Origin: Fen731 sp964354265
GTDB taxonomy: Bacteria; Actinomycetota; Humimicrobiia; Humimicrobiales; Humimicrobiaceae
Length of the DNA stretch: 41,622 nt
Direction: 5' to 3'
Assembly: GCA_964354265.1 (NCBI GenBank)
Contig: CAYGYY010000008.1
Coordinates: 1-41,622, forward strand
Shown: positions 7,960 to 16,393 of the stretch, piece by piece
Position numbering within the stretch: position 1 is the first letter of the stretch
Layout of the letters: every line of letters begins with the position of its first letter
Made by a program: the position numbers and the translations under genes
Notes under the pieces: generated by a model
What the model was told of the DNA's origin: nothing
What the model saw: the letters and a program-made list of their open reading frames with translations, nothing else
The model's database searches: none

Positions 7960-10470
7960 ATGAAGCCTGATACAAAAAATATAAAAAAAATCGAGCTTGT
8001 CAGCCCTGCTGGTGGTTGGGAACAGTTAATTGCTGCAATAAATGCCGGCGCAGATGCAGTATATCTGGGATACAAGAAATTTGGAGCCAGGGCATTTGCC
8101 GAGAATTTTGAGTTTTTACAATTAAAAAAAGCGGTAAAAATATCGCATGATAATGGAGTCAAAGTCTATCTCGCATTGAATACTCTTTTTAAGGATGCTG
8201 AACTTACGGAACTTGCATATTTTTTAAATGAATTTCTTGCAGTTTGCAGCGACGGAATAATAATCCAGGACATGGGATTATTTAAGATAATCACGGAATT
8301 GTTCCCGGGCATAAGGATACATGCAAGCACACAGATGAACCTGCATAATACAAAGTCAATAGAACTATTGTCTGAGCTTGGCTTTTCAAGAGCAGTTCTT
8401 GCAAGAGAAATGACCATTGATGGGATAATCAATATAACCAAAGCCCGAAAAGATTTTGAAGTTGAAGTATTCGCTCATGGTTCACAGTGTTATTCATATT
8501 CCGGCAACTGTTATTTCAGCTCTTTTACTGGTGCAAGAAGCGGCAACAGGGGAAGGTGCTCACAGCCATGCAGGATGAAATATAGGCTTGGACTGGTTCA
8601 ATTAAAGGGCAGTGAAGATAAAAAAAGGCTGCATCCAAAAGAAATACAAGGAACAGAAGCTTTCCTCTTAAGCAAAAACGATCTTTTTACACTTGAAATA
8701 ATACCTCATATCGCTGCGGCAGGCGTAAGTGCACTGAAAATAGAAGGACGCATGAAGACTGCAGAATATGTAGGAATAGTAACAGCAATTTATAGAAAAT
8801 ACCTTGATATATATTTTACGAATCCGGAACAATACAATATAGAGCCTGAAGACCTGTACAAAATAACGCAGATATTTTCCAGGGGACTGGGTACGGGTTA
8901 TTTCCTTGAAGATTTTCCGGAAAATATAGTTTCTATAAAAAAGTCAGGCAGTATAGGTAATTTTCTCGGCCGGATAAATAAGATAACCTTCAGCAATACT
9001 GGTGAAAAGGAAATAAAAGAAATAAAAAAACCAGCCAGCAGGAATTTGAATGAAAGAAAAAGTTATGGAGTAGCTGCAGGGGCGAAAAGGGTTTCTTCAA
9101 TAATTATAAGTAGTAATTGGAGATTAAACAAAGAAGACATCATTGAGATATGGACGAACAGGGGAAATGAACAGGTAAGAATCACTGATTTCAGTCAGAT
9201 AGGAGAGAAAGGCGGCAGGATACTTTACCGGATCATAATTAATAAGGATATTAGAATAAATGAAGGCGACAGGGTTTTTATGTTTTTTGATAGTTCCCTT
9301 GACAGGGAAGCAAAGAATCTTTTTGCCAGCGGGAAGATAAAAAGATCCGAACTTTATGGTGATAAGGGTCCAGCAAAAAAGAATAAACCAAAGGGGCTTT
9401 GGGACCGGGCAGGCCATGAAGTCAAAATCGCCCGTTATTTTAAATATTATGAGCGTCTAACTGAAAAAACAGGCTTGGAAAAAGAAAATTCAATAATAAA
9501 AAAATCAAAAAAAATAACTGTTAAAGAAACAAAAAATCCCGTTACGATAACCGCAGAGGTTTACAGTATCGAGGATGCCGTAGCAACCGCTGGTAGCGGA
9601 ATTGAAAATATAGTCTTAAATAATTTTTTAGAAGTATTTAGAATGGATTACCTGGACAGGATTTCAAACCTGAATAGGGAATGCGCTAAAAATAATACCA
9701 GACTGGTTATCAAAACTCCAAACATACTATATGACGGGGATTTTATAATCATGGAAAAGGGGTTGGATGCACTGGTATCAGCAGGAGTATTTAATTTTGC
9801 AGTTTCAAACATCGGAGTTTTAAAGCAAATTGCAGCAGAGTGTAATAAGAAAAAAAACATTGAAATCTATCTGGACCACAGTCTGAATATTTTTAATCAT
9901 AAAGCCCTGTCTTTCTTCGATTCAGTTTTGAAGACTTACAGTGAAAAACAATTGCTTAAATGTATTACATTTTCTGTAGAGCTCAGCCTTACAGAAATGG
10001 GTTCATCAATAGACCTTATAAGAAATTGTGGTACTCAAAATATAGAATTTTCAGTTTACAGTTATGGATTTTATCCGGTCATGGAATCAAGGTTTAAAAT
10101 AGATTACCTTAAAAAACAGGCCGGTTCAAAAAACGGCAGCAATCAGGCATATTACATTATTGACAGGAAGGGGTATGAGTTCAGGGTGATCAGCGGCTAT
10201 AATGAAAACCTTGTTTTTTTAAGTTCAAAAAATATCTGCAATTTTTTTGACCTGCCGGAAGTATTGAAAAGCGGCATCAGCAATATTTATATAGATACAA
10301 GGACCTTTGCTCAGTCGGATATAAACCAGATAATAGAATCGTATAAAAAAGCAATTCAGATGATTTTAAATGGACAGTTAGGCGAATACAGCATTCTTAG
10401 AGAAACAGCTCTTGGGAAAAGCCTGTTTTCGGGTTATACAAGAGGTCATTTGTTCAGGGAATTGCTTTAA
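7960..10470 (+). CDS. Peptidase U32 family protein with C-terminal extension (RlhA/YegQ-like)
   Basis: The first ~300 residues are a U32 family domain: ELVSPAGGWEQLIAAINAGADAVYLG at the N-terminus and the family signature with Cys177, Cys184, Cys200 and Cys204 in HGSQCYSYSGNC and RGRCSQPCR. Characterised U32 relatives (RlhA, TrhP, UbiU/V) act in hydroxylation of rRNA, tRNA or ubiquinone, and in several of them such cysteines hold an iron-sulfur cluster; real protease activity is doubtful. The long C-terminal part (total 836 aa) matches the architecture of the large U32/DUF3656 proteins that include the 23S rRNA hydroxylation factor RlhA, so an RNA-modification role is my best inference. It starts 45 bases after argH with no clear ribosome site and probably reads through from the arg operon; no functional link to arginine is evident. 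Confidence 0.8.
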   Translation: MKPDTKNIKKIELVSPAGGWEQLIAAINAGADAVYLGYKKFGARAFAENFEFLQLKKAVKISHDNGVKVYLALNTLFKDAELTELAYFLNEFLAVCSDGIIIQDMGLFKIITELFPGIRIHASTQMNLHNTKSIELLSELGFSRAVLAREMTIDGIINITKARKDFEVEVFAHGSQCYSYSGNCYFSSFTGARSGNRGRCSQPCRMKYRLGLVQLKGSEDKKRLHPKEIQGTEAFLLSKNDLFTLEIIPHIAAAGVSALKIEGRMKTAEYVGIVTAIYRKYLDIYFTNPEQYNIEPEDLYKITQIFSRGLGTGYFLEDFPENIVSIKKSGSIGNFLGRINKITFSNTGEKEIKEIKKPASRNLNERKSYGVAAGAKRVSSIIISSNWRLNKEDIIEIWTNRGNEQVRITDFSQIGEKGGRILYRIIINKDIRINEGDRVFMFFDSSLDREAKNLFASGKIKRSELYGDKGPAKKNKPKGLWDRAGHEVKIARYFKYYERLTEKTGLEKENSIIKKSKKITVKETKNPVTITAEVYSIEDAVATAGSGIENIVLNNFLEVFRMDYLDRISNLNRECAKNNTRLVIKTPNILYDGDFIIMEKGLDALVSAGVFNFAVSNIGVLKQIAAECNKKKNIEIYLDHSLNIFNHKALSFFDSVLKTYSEKQLLKCITFSVELSLTEMGSSIDLIRNCGTQNIEFSVYSYGFYPVMESRFKIDYLKKQAGSKNGSNQAYYIIDRKGYEFRVISGYNENLVFLSSKNICNFFDLPEVLKSGISNIYIDTRTFAQSDINQIIESYKKAIQMILNGQLGEYSILRETALGKSLFSGYTRGHLFRELL

Positions 10471-10517
10471 AATCCTTAAAATCCATTTTTTATAAATGAT
10501 TAAGCGCACAATATTAT

Positions 10518-13385
10518 TTACGGCTCAACAGTGCCTGTATCGACAGAAGTATCTGTGCTTGACGTGTCTTCAATTCTTATCTTGATTGTTGAGCCATATT
10601 CCTGGAACGTAAAAGCTTCCGGGTCCTGTGATAATACATTTCCTGAAGCATCAGTATCCGGCAACACGGTTACAGAAAACCCCATGCTTTCCAGCAGGGA
10701 TATTGCATCCGATTTTTCCATACCGCTGACATCTGGAACTTCAATACCTGTACTGATTTTTATCTTTACCTCAATTTCTTTGGCATGTAATGAGCCTGGT
10801 TCCGGGTCCTGTTCAAATACAACCCCAATTTTTTCATTACTCTCTTCAGCAACAACTTTTATATTTAGAAATCCGGCAAGATTTAGCTTATCAATAGCAT
10901 CACTTTCGGTCAAACCGGTAACTTCAGGGATTTCTCCTTCAGGATTTAAGCCTTTACTAACATAAATAGTGATATCTGTTGTTTTTGTAACCATTGAATC
11001 CGCTTCAGGATCCTGTGCGAAGACTCTATCGGCGGGCTGCTCATCGCTGAAATCATATACTACCTGAGGTTCAGGAAGACCTGCGTTCTCGAGCTTTTCC
11101 TTTGCAGATTCTATCTTGCGGCCTATTAGGTCAGGCATCTCGATAGTCTCAAGTCCTTTACTTATATACAGGGTCATGCTCAGCGGTTCCCCTGTCAGGG
11201 ACTCAAGAATGGTTCCGGGTTCAGGGTCAGTGTCGAAAATAACATCCTCATCATAATCTTCATTAAATTCATAGATTTCCTCTATAATAAAATTCATATC
11301 GGCAAATCCCTGTCTTACTTCTTCAATATAGCGCCCGATAACATCAGGAGCTTCTACCTTATTGTGAATGTTGCAGACTTCATTAGGTTCTTTTCCTTTA
11401 ACAAAAATCATAAAACCAAGTTTTTCTTTTGGGCACCAGAAAGTAGGCAATAAGCCGGATTCTGTACAGACCTCAACATCTATCAGTTCTCCGTCACCGG
11501 TGCCAAAGTTCAGTATGGGCCGGTCTTTTAAGGCTGCGACCATGAATTCCCGCCAGATATCAGCAGGGAAAGACCCTCCAGTGACGCTTCTGTCATTAAT
11601 ACTGTCCATAGGTCTGCTGGATTCCAGGTATCCCATCCATACAACTGTAGCAAGTTCAGGAGTATATCCCCCAAACCACGCATCTTTATAATCGCTGGTG
11701 GTGCCTGTTTTTCCAGCAGCAGGGCGGCCGATATTTGCACCCTTGCCGGTTCCTTCTGTAATTACTTTTTCGAGTATTGTTGTCACATGGAATGCAACTG
11801 GTTCTTCCAGTATTCTTTTATTATTTTCATTCTTTTCAGGATCATATTCATATAATATATTGCCATCCGAATCCGTTATCTTTAATATGCAGACAGGCTC
11901 TCTGTAATAACCATTAGCAGCTAAAGTAGAGAAAATCTTTGTTACATCAATTGGGGTAACACCCTTTTCGAGTCCCCCAAGGGCTATCGCCGGGTTACTG
12001 CCGATTTCTTCTATTCCCATTTCACTGCATAGTTTTTCGACATTTTCAGCCCCGATTTTCATCATCAATTGCGCATATACTACATTAACAGAGTTTATTG
12101 TTGCGTCTGTTACAGTCATCTGGTCTGTATCATAGGTTTTACCGCCGTAATTTTCTACTTTCCAGTCAGGTCCTGAAGGCATTTCAATTTCAAGCGGTCC
12201 ATTAGGATTATATTTATCGTTGGGAGACATATTCTGCCTGATTGATTCCATGAGCACAAGTGTCTTAAATACCGAGCCAGGCTGCCTTTTGCCCTGTGTG
12301 GCAGTGTTGAACTTGCTTTCATTATAATCTTTTCCCCCTATCAAAGTGTAAATATAACCGTTTGATGGATCCACTGAAACCAGGGCATAAGACGGCCCTG
12401 GATCTGTCGGAAAAACTGTCTTTATAGCCTCTTCGGCTTTTGTCTGCAAGTTTTTATCAAGGGTCGTATATATTCTTAAACCACCCTTAAATACGTCATA
12501 ATCAGTAAATTTTTTATCATAAAGCTGCTGCTTTACATAATCAATGAAGTAAGGAGCAAACCTGTTTTGTGCAACTTCACTTTCCGGCGCCTGGTTTTTA
12601 TTTAGTACTACCGGTTCAGTCAGGTATTCAAGATATTCTTTACTGTCTACATAGCCCTGATCATTCATAAGTTTTAATACAAGATTCCTGCGCTCTTCAG
12701 CTCTTTCAACTTCATTAAAGGGGTTATAATATTCAGGAGACCTGATAAGCCCCGCAAGCAATGCTGCCTGCGGCATATCAAGTTCTGCTGCAGAAACTCC
12801 AAAATACGTCTGTGCCGCTTTTTCAACTCCGTAATTGCCTGCGCCGAAATAAATTGTGTTGAGGTACATCTCAAGGATTTTGTCCTTGGTATAATTCCTT
12901 TCAAGCTGTACGGCAATGATGGCTTCATTTATCTTTCTCCCGAACGTCTTTTCAGGGGTAAAGTAAACATTCTTGATGTATTGCATTGTTATTGTGCTTG
13001 CGCCTTCCTCAAGAGTCCCTGACCTGATGTCTGCAATAAGGGCGCCTAATATCCTCCGGTAATCGACACCCTGGTGCTCATAATATCTTTTATCCTCAAC
13101 TGCTACGACGGCATTTTTTATATTTTCAGACATTTTTGAAAAAGTTATTATTTCCCTGTTTTCTTCTGCATGAAATTCAGTAATCAGGCTACCGTCTATT
13201 GCATAGACCTTGGATGTCTCGGCAATCTGTGAAGGGGTCAATTCTTCAAGTGAAGGCGCTGTCCTTAAATATAACATCCCACCTATCAGGCCCACAAACA
13301 GGAAAAGTATTATAAAAATTGCTGAAACTATAATAAATGATAGAAAGCAACCCCTGGCTGTTTTCTTTTTTGAAGCTTTAACCAT
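10518..13385 (-). CDS. Bifunctional class A penicillin-binding protein with four PASTA repeats
   Basis: Membrane-anchored peptidoglycan synthase of 955 aa. A single membrane segment at residues ~13-40 is followed by a glycosyltransferase (GT51) domain with Glu97 in VEDKRYYEHQGVD and GASTITMQ near 128-135. The transpeptidase domain has the three penicillin-binding motifs: SVFK with nucleophile Ser371, SVN at 432-434, and KTG at 559-561. Four PASTA repeats follow at about 678-745, 748-811, 818-880 and 882-938, ending in a Thr/Ser-rich tail. PASTA domains bind peptidoglycan fragments or beta-lactams. AAAGGGG lies just upstream of the ATG (minus strand, 13397-13405). It converges with the U32 gene (47 bases between stops) and is divergent from tyrS. 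Confidence 0.93.
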   Translation of the reverse strand: MVKASKKKTARGCFLSFIIVSAIFIILFLFVGLIGGMLYLRTAPSLEELTPSQIAETSKVYAIDGSLITEFHAEENREIITFSKMSENIKNAVVAVEDKRYYEHQGVDYRRILGALIADIRSGTLEEGASTITMQYIKNVYFTPEKTFGRKINEAIIAVQLERNYTKDKILEMYLNTIYFGAGNYGVEKAAQTYFGVSAAELDMPQAALLAGLIRSPEYYNPFNEVERAEERRNLVLKLMNDQGYVDSKEYLEYLTEPVVLNKNQAPESEVAQNRFAPYFIDYVKQQLYDKKFTDYDVFKGGLRIYTTLDKNLQTKAEEAIKTVFPTDPGPSYALVSVDPSNGYIYTLIGGKDYNESKFNTATQGKRQPGSVFKTLVLMESIRQNMSPNDKYNPNGPLEIEMPSGPDWKVENYGGKTYDTDQMTVTDATINSVNVVYAQLMMKIGAENVEKLCSEMGIEEIGSNPAIALGGLEKGVTPIDVTKIFSTLAANGYYREPVCILKITDSDGNILYEYDPEKNENNKRILEEPVAFHVTTILEKVITEGTGKGANIGRPAAGKTGTTSDYKDAWFGGYTPELATVVWMGYLESSRPMDSINDRSVTGGSFPADIWREFMVAALKDRPILNFGTGDGELIDVEVCTESGLLPTFWCPKEKLGFMIFVKGKEPNEVCNIHNKVEAPDVIGRYIEEVRQGFADMNFIIEEIYEFNEDYDEDVIFDTDPEPGTILESLTGEPLSMTLYISKGLETIEMPDLIGRKIESAKEKLENAGLPEPQVVYDFSDEQPADRVFAQDPEADSMVTKTTDITIYVSKGLNPEGEIPEVTGLTESDAIDKLNLAGFLNIKVVAEESNEKIGVVFEQDPEPGSLHAKEIEVKIKISTGIEVPDVSGMEKSDAISLLESMGFSVTVLPDTDASGNVLSQDPEAFTFQEYGSTIKIRIEDTSSTDTSVDTGTVEP

Positions 13386-13799
13386 TAAAAAATAACCCCT
13401 TTACAAAATAATATTTATTTACTCTTTTTATTATTGCTTAATTCCTCTTAGTACAACCCCTATTGCTCTTTAAAAGATTTTTTATAACCCTTTAAAATTT
13501 TTTAAGAGCCCTGTTTAAGGAATTTAGACGTTTATGCGATTTTATTAGTTTTCTGTTATTTTTTATTCTTTTAATAAAGGCGCTGATATATTTTCGGATG
13601 CAAATATATTTAATAACAGACAGCCGACTTAACAGAGTATACCACAACCATGCAACCTCTATATTATTTAATAAATAAATGCCGTATATATATTAGACAT
13701 CCTGATATTAGCTATGCTAATATTTAATTCAAATTTTTAAGGTATTTTTAAAATATATTTTTTTTTCAAATTCTTGGATTTAATAAAGGCCGGTATTAA
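13386..13799. other. Divergent AT-rich intergenic region between the PBP gene and tyrS
   Basis: No gene is supported in these 414 bases. For the PBP gene, a weak minus-strand promoter can be read as TTGTAC (complement of 13451-13456), 17 bases, TAATAA (complement of 13428-13433). An inverted repeat GCTCTT(T)AAAA at 13465-13475 pairs with TTTTTTAAGAGC ending at 13509, and CTTTAAAA occurs twice within it as a direct repeat. A tyrS promoter and dyad lie further right. I found no T-box antiterminator motif, although tyrS is often T-box controlled in Firmicutes. Confidence 0.5.
13694..13723 (+). promoter_or_regulatory. Predicted tyrS promoter overlapped by a perfect 19-base dyad
   Basis: TAGACA (13694-13699) and TAATAT (13718-13723) are 18 bases apart, and the -10 is preceded by TGC, an extended -10 element. 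A perfect inverted repeat ATATTAGC-TAT-GCTAATAT spans 13705-13723 and covers the spacer and the whole -10. That placement suits a repressor operator for tyrS and the DUF2099 gene. As RNA it would lie upstream of the transcription start, so a DNA site is more likely than an RNA hairpin. Confidence 0.45.
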
Positions 13800-15029
13800 A
13801 TGGAAAAAGACATACAAAAGCAGCTTGAAGTCGCGTGCCAGGGCACAGAGGATATCCTGGTAAAAGAAGAACTTGTCCAGTTCCTGGAAAAATCAATTAC
13901 CGAAAACAAACCTTTAAAGGTCAAGCTGGGCCTTGATCCTACTGCGCCAGACATTCACCTTGGCCATACTGTAGTATTGAATAAACTCAGGCAGTTCCAG
14001 GATCTTGGGCATCAGGCTATTTTGATAATAGGTGATTATACTGCCCGGATAGGCGATCCTTCAGGACGGTCGACCCTGAGGCCTAAACTTGACCCTGACG
14101 CAATAGACCGTAATGCAAAGACTTATATGAAACAAGCTTTCAAAATACTCGATCCGGAAAGGACAAAAGTAGTAAAAAACTCCAAATGGCTAAAACCTTT
14201 AAAATTAGAAGACATATTGAGCCTCACTTCAAGATTTACAGTAGCGCGCATGCTGGAGCGGGATGATTTCAAGAAAAGATTTTCATCCAACATCTCAATA
14301 GCAATAATGGAATTTTTATATCCAATAATGCAGGCATATGATTCAGTTGCAATAAATTCAGACATTGAGTTGGGCGGGACCGACCAGAGGTTTAACCTGC
14401 TGGTCGGCAGGGAGTTACAGAAAGAATTCGGGCAGCGACCGCAGATAGCTATTACAATGCCAATACTGGTAGGAATAGACGGTGTAGACAAAATGAGTAA
14501 AAGCCTTGGTAACTATATTGGAGTTACAGAAAAACCGGAGGAAATCTTCGGAAAAGTCATGTCTATTCCTGATAAGATAATCCTTGATTATTACAGGCTG
14601 CTTACAAGGTTATCCAAACATAATATAGATGCAATAGAACTTGCAATGACAAAAAAGGGTGAAAACCCTGTATTTGCAAAAAGAAATCTTGCAAAACAAA
14701 TTGTAAGTAATCTCTATGACGAAAAGAAAGCATCTTACGCAGAAAAGCATTTTGATTCTATTTTCAAGGAGAAAAAAATACCGGACAATATTACCGAATA
14801 TGCAATAGATCCCGGCGAATGGCCTGAAAGAAAGATAGCTGTTTTGAGTTTACTTGTAAAAAGCGGTCTTGCGGAATCTAACAGCGATGCAAGAAGGCTC
14901 ATAGCCCAGGGCGCCATAAAGATTGGAGAGGACAGGGTAGATGATATGAGCCTTACTTTGGACATCACAGACATAAATGGTAAGGTCGTCCAGAAAGGTA
15001 AAAGGTATTTCAGGCGGATAGTGTTGTAA
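13800..15029 (+). CDS. tyrS: Tyrosyl-tRNA synthetase
   Basis: Class I aminoacyl-tRNA synthetase that charges tRNA-Tyr. The HIGH motif appears as HLGH at residues 53-56 in LDPTAPDIHLGH, and KMSKS at 231-235. The KMSKS form and the DPTAPDIHLGH block point to the TyrZ-like subgroup rather than the E. coli TyrS subgroup (KFGKT). A C-terminal S4 RNA-binding domain includes SNSDARRLIAQGAIKI. The length of 409 aa fits. ATG at 13800 follows AAAGG at 13786-13790. Its TAA overlaps the next gene's ATG by one base (TAATG), so the two are probably translationally coupled. Confidence 0.96.
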   Translation: MEKDIQKQLEVACQGTEDILVKEELVQFLEKSITENKPLKVKLGLDPTAPDIHLGHTVVLNKLRQFQDLGHQAILIIGDYTARIGDPSGRSTLRPKLDPDAIDRNAKTYMKQAFKILDPERTKVVKNSKWLKPLKLEDILSLTSRFTVARMLERDDFKKRFSSNISIAIMEFLYPIMQAYDSVAINSDIELGGTDQRFNLLVGRELQKEFGQRPQIAITMPILVGIDGVDKMSKSLGNYIGVTEKPEEIFGKVMSIPDKIILDYYRLLTRLSKHNIDAIELAMTKKGENPVFAKRNLAKQIVSNLYDEKKASYAEKHFDSIFKEKKIPDNITEYAIDPGEWPERKIAVLSLLVKSGLAESNSDARRLIAQGAIKIGEDRVDDMSLTLDITDINGKVVQKGKRYFRRIVL

Positions 15030-16036
15030 TGGCCGGCAATATTGTTACTTCTTTTCTTCTAGAGTTAAAAAAAGAGCAAGGTGAACTGCCTCGGGACCTG
15101 CATATAACCAGGAAGGCCTGCGCGCTTGTTGCGATATCAGGCGGCAAAGTGATAAAAATGCAGGAACCAGAAGTCCATCACTGTCCTCTTTTTACCTCAC
15201 TTTTTTGTTTTGAATCAATAAACAGGGATACTATTGAAAAAAAATTTGAAAAGCAGGCCCAGGACTGGGGTATGTTTACATGCGACAGGGTAGTCTGTGA
15301 CGAAAAGATAATAGTGCCTTTTGGAGCTTCAGAGATGATAATGTATGCACTGAAGCGGGATATTATCGATTCTGCGGTCATAGTATGCGAGGGCGCAGGA
15401 ACTGTTATAACATCAAATCCTGGTGTCGTGCAGGGTATAGGCGCATATATGAACGGGCTGTTTTACACAACCCCTATTCCAGAGGTCATTAAAAGAATTG
15501 AAAATAATGGCGGCATTGTATTGTCAAAAAAAGATGCCAGGATCGATCAGCTTGAAGGTGTAAGAGAAGCTTCAGAAATGGGTTACAAAAAAATAGCAGT
15601 GACTGTGAGGGGCGATGAGGCCATACTTGATAAATTAAGACATGAACCGGTTGCTGATAAAGTTATTATTTTATCAATATGCAACACAGGCATTGATACT
15701 GCCCAGGCTGAGCATATAAGCAATTATGCTGATCTTGCATGGGCGTGCGCTTCAAAAGAAATAAGGGAAATAGCCGGTCCTAAGGCAATCCTGCAGGTCG
15801 GGATGAAGATACCGGTTTTTGTTCTTACAAAAAAAGGCCTTGATTTTATTTCTTCTTATTCATCTGATGCTATTTTAAGGGATTTGCTTGAAGATACAGG
15901 ACAAAAACATTATATTACCGCCAACCGGTTCAAGGAAGGTTCAATAAAGATAAATATGGGCAGGTTTTCCGTTTTTTTATATGAGACCGGAAAGCTGCCT
16001 GTAGAAACTGAAGATGGGCCTGGGCCGCTTATCTGA
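15029..16036 (+). CDS. DUF2099 family protein ('methanogenesis marker protein 8'-like)
   Basis: I recognise the DUF2099/TIGR03275 pattern: EPEVHHCPLF near the N-terminus, WGMFTCDRVV, FGASEMIMYALKR, CEGAGTVITSNPGVVQGIGAYM, PIPEVIKRIE, IDQLEGVREA, and ACASKEIRE with IPVFVLTKKG toward the C-terminus. The family was defined from methanogenic archaea but also has bacterial members; its biochemical function is not known to me. Conserved cysteines (PEVHHCPLF, MFTCDR, VCEGAG, WACASK) could bind metal, which is inference. The protein is 335 aa with no signal peptide or membrane segment. It overlaps tyrS by one base and lies 357 bases upstream of the hydrogenase operon, on the same strand. Confidence 0.8.
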   Translation: MAGNIVTSFLLELKKEQGELPRDLHITRKACALVAISGGKVIKMQEPEVHHCPLFTSLFCFESINRDTIEKKFEKQAQDWGMFTCDRVVCDEKIIVPFGASEMIMYALKRDIIDSAVIVCEGAGTVITSNPGVVQGIGAYMNGLFYTTPIPEVIKRIENNGGIVLSKKDARIDQLEGVREASEMGYKKIAVTVRGDEAILDKLRHEPVADKVIILSICNTGIDTAQAEHISNYADLAWACASKEIREIAGPKAILQVGMKIPVFVLTKKGLDFISSYSSDAILRDLLEDTGQKHYITANRFKEGSIKINMGRFSVFLYETGKLPVETEDGPGPLI

Positions 16037-16393
16037 AAGCAGGTAAAAAGGATTCAGGATAACTGTTATCCTATAATTAATAATCAGGAAATTATTACTT
16101 CTTATTGTTAAATAGAGCAGTTTTCTATAATATAAATAAATCATATTAATTTAAAATTAACAGAGGACTCCAGTTGCAGCAGCAAAGCAGTTTCAGATAA
16201 AATATGGTTGATTTTGAAAATCATATAGATTAAAATTTTTTAGTTTATAAATTTACCTGGAAATATTAAGAGTGGCCATTAAAGGTATTTTAATAAAAGA
16301 AGAAACTATATTTTCAGAAGCTTTTAATACTTCAAATTCCTTTCTTAAACCATCTTTAATTTTTAAAAATATTTGGTATACAGGAGGTTTTCT
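16037..16393. other. Intergenic region upstream of the hydrogenase operon, with two palindromes
   Basis: No gene is supported. A 17-base palindrome AGGATAACTGTTATCCT is at 16056-16072, 20 bases after the DUF2099 stop; it lacks a following T run, so it is a poor terminator. A perfect 15-base palindrome TGATTTTGAAAATCA is at 16209-16223. A possible promoter TTGTTA (16105-16110), 15 bases, TATAAT (16126-16131) would place the second palindrome about 80 bases downstream of the start, in a long untranslated leader. The 15-base spacer is short, so the promoter is uncertain. Confidence 0.45.
16209..16223. promoter_or_regulatory. Perfect 15-base palindrome before the hydrogenase genes
   Basis: TGATTTTGAAAATCA reads identically on both strands apart from its central base. 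It lies 171 bases before the hydrogenase small-subunit start. It could be a binding site for a dimeric regulator of the operon. No family of regulator can be assigned from sequence alone. Confidence 0.3.

Noticed and set aside
13386..13799. T-box riboswitch before tyrS.
   Set aside because: No AGGGTGG-type antiterminator motif or specifier-loop structure could be found.
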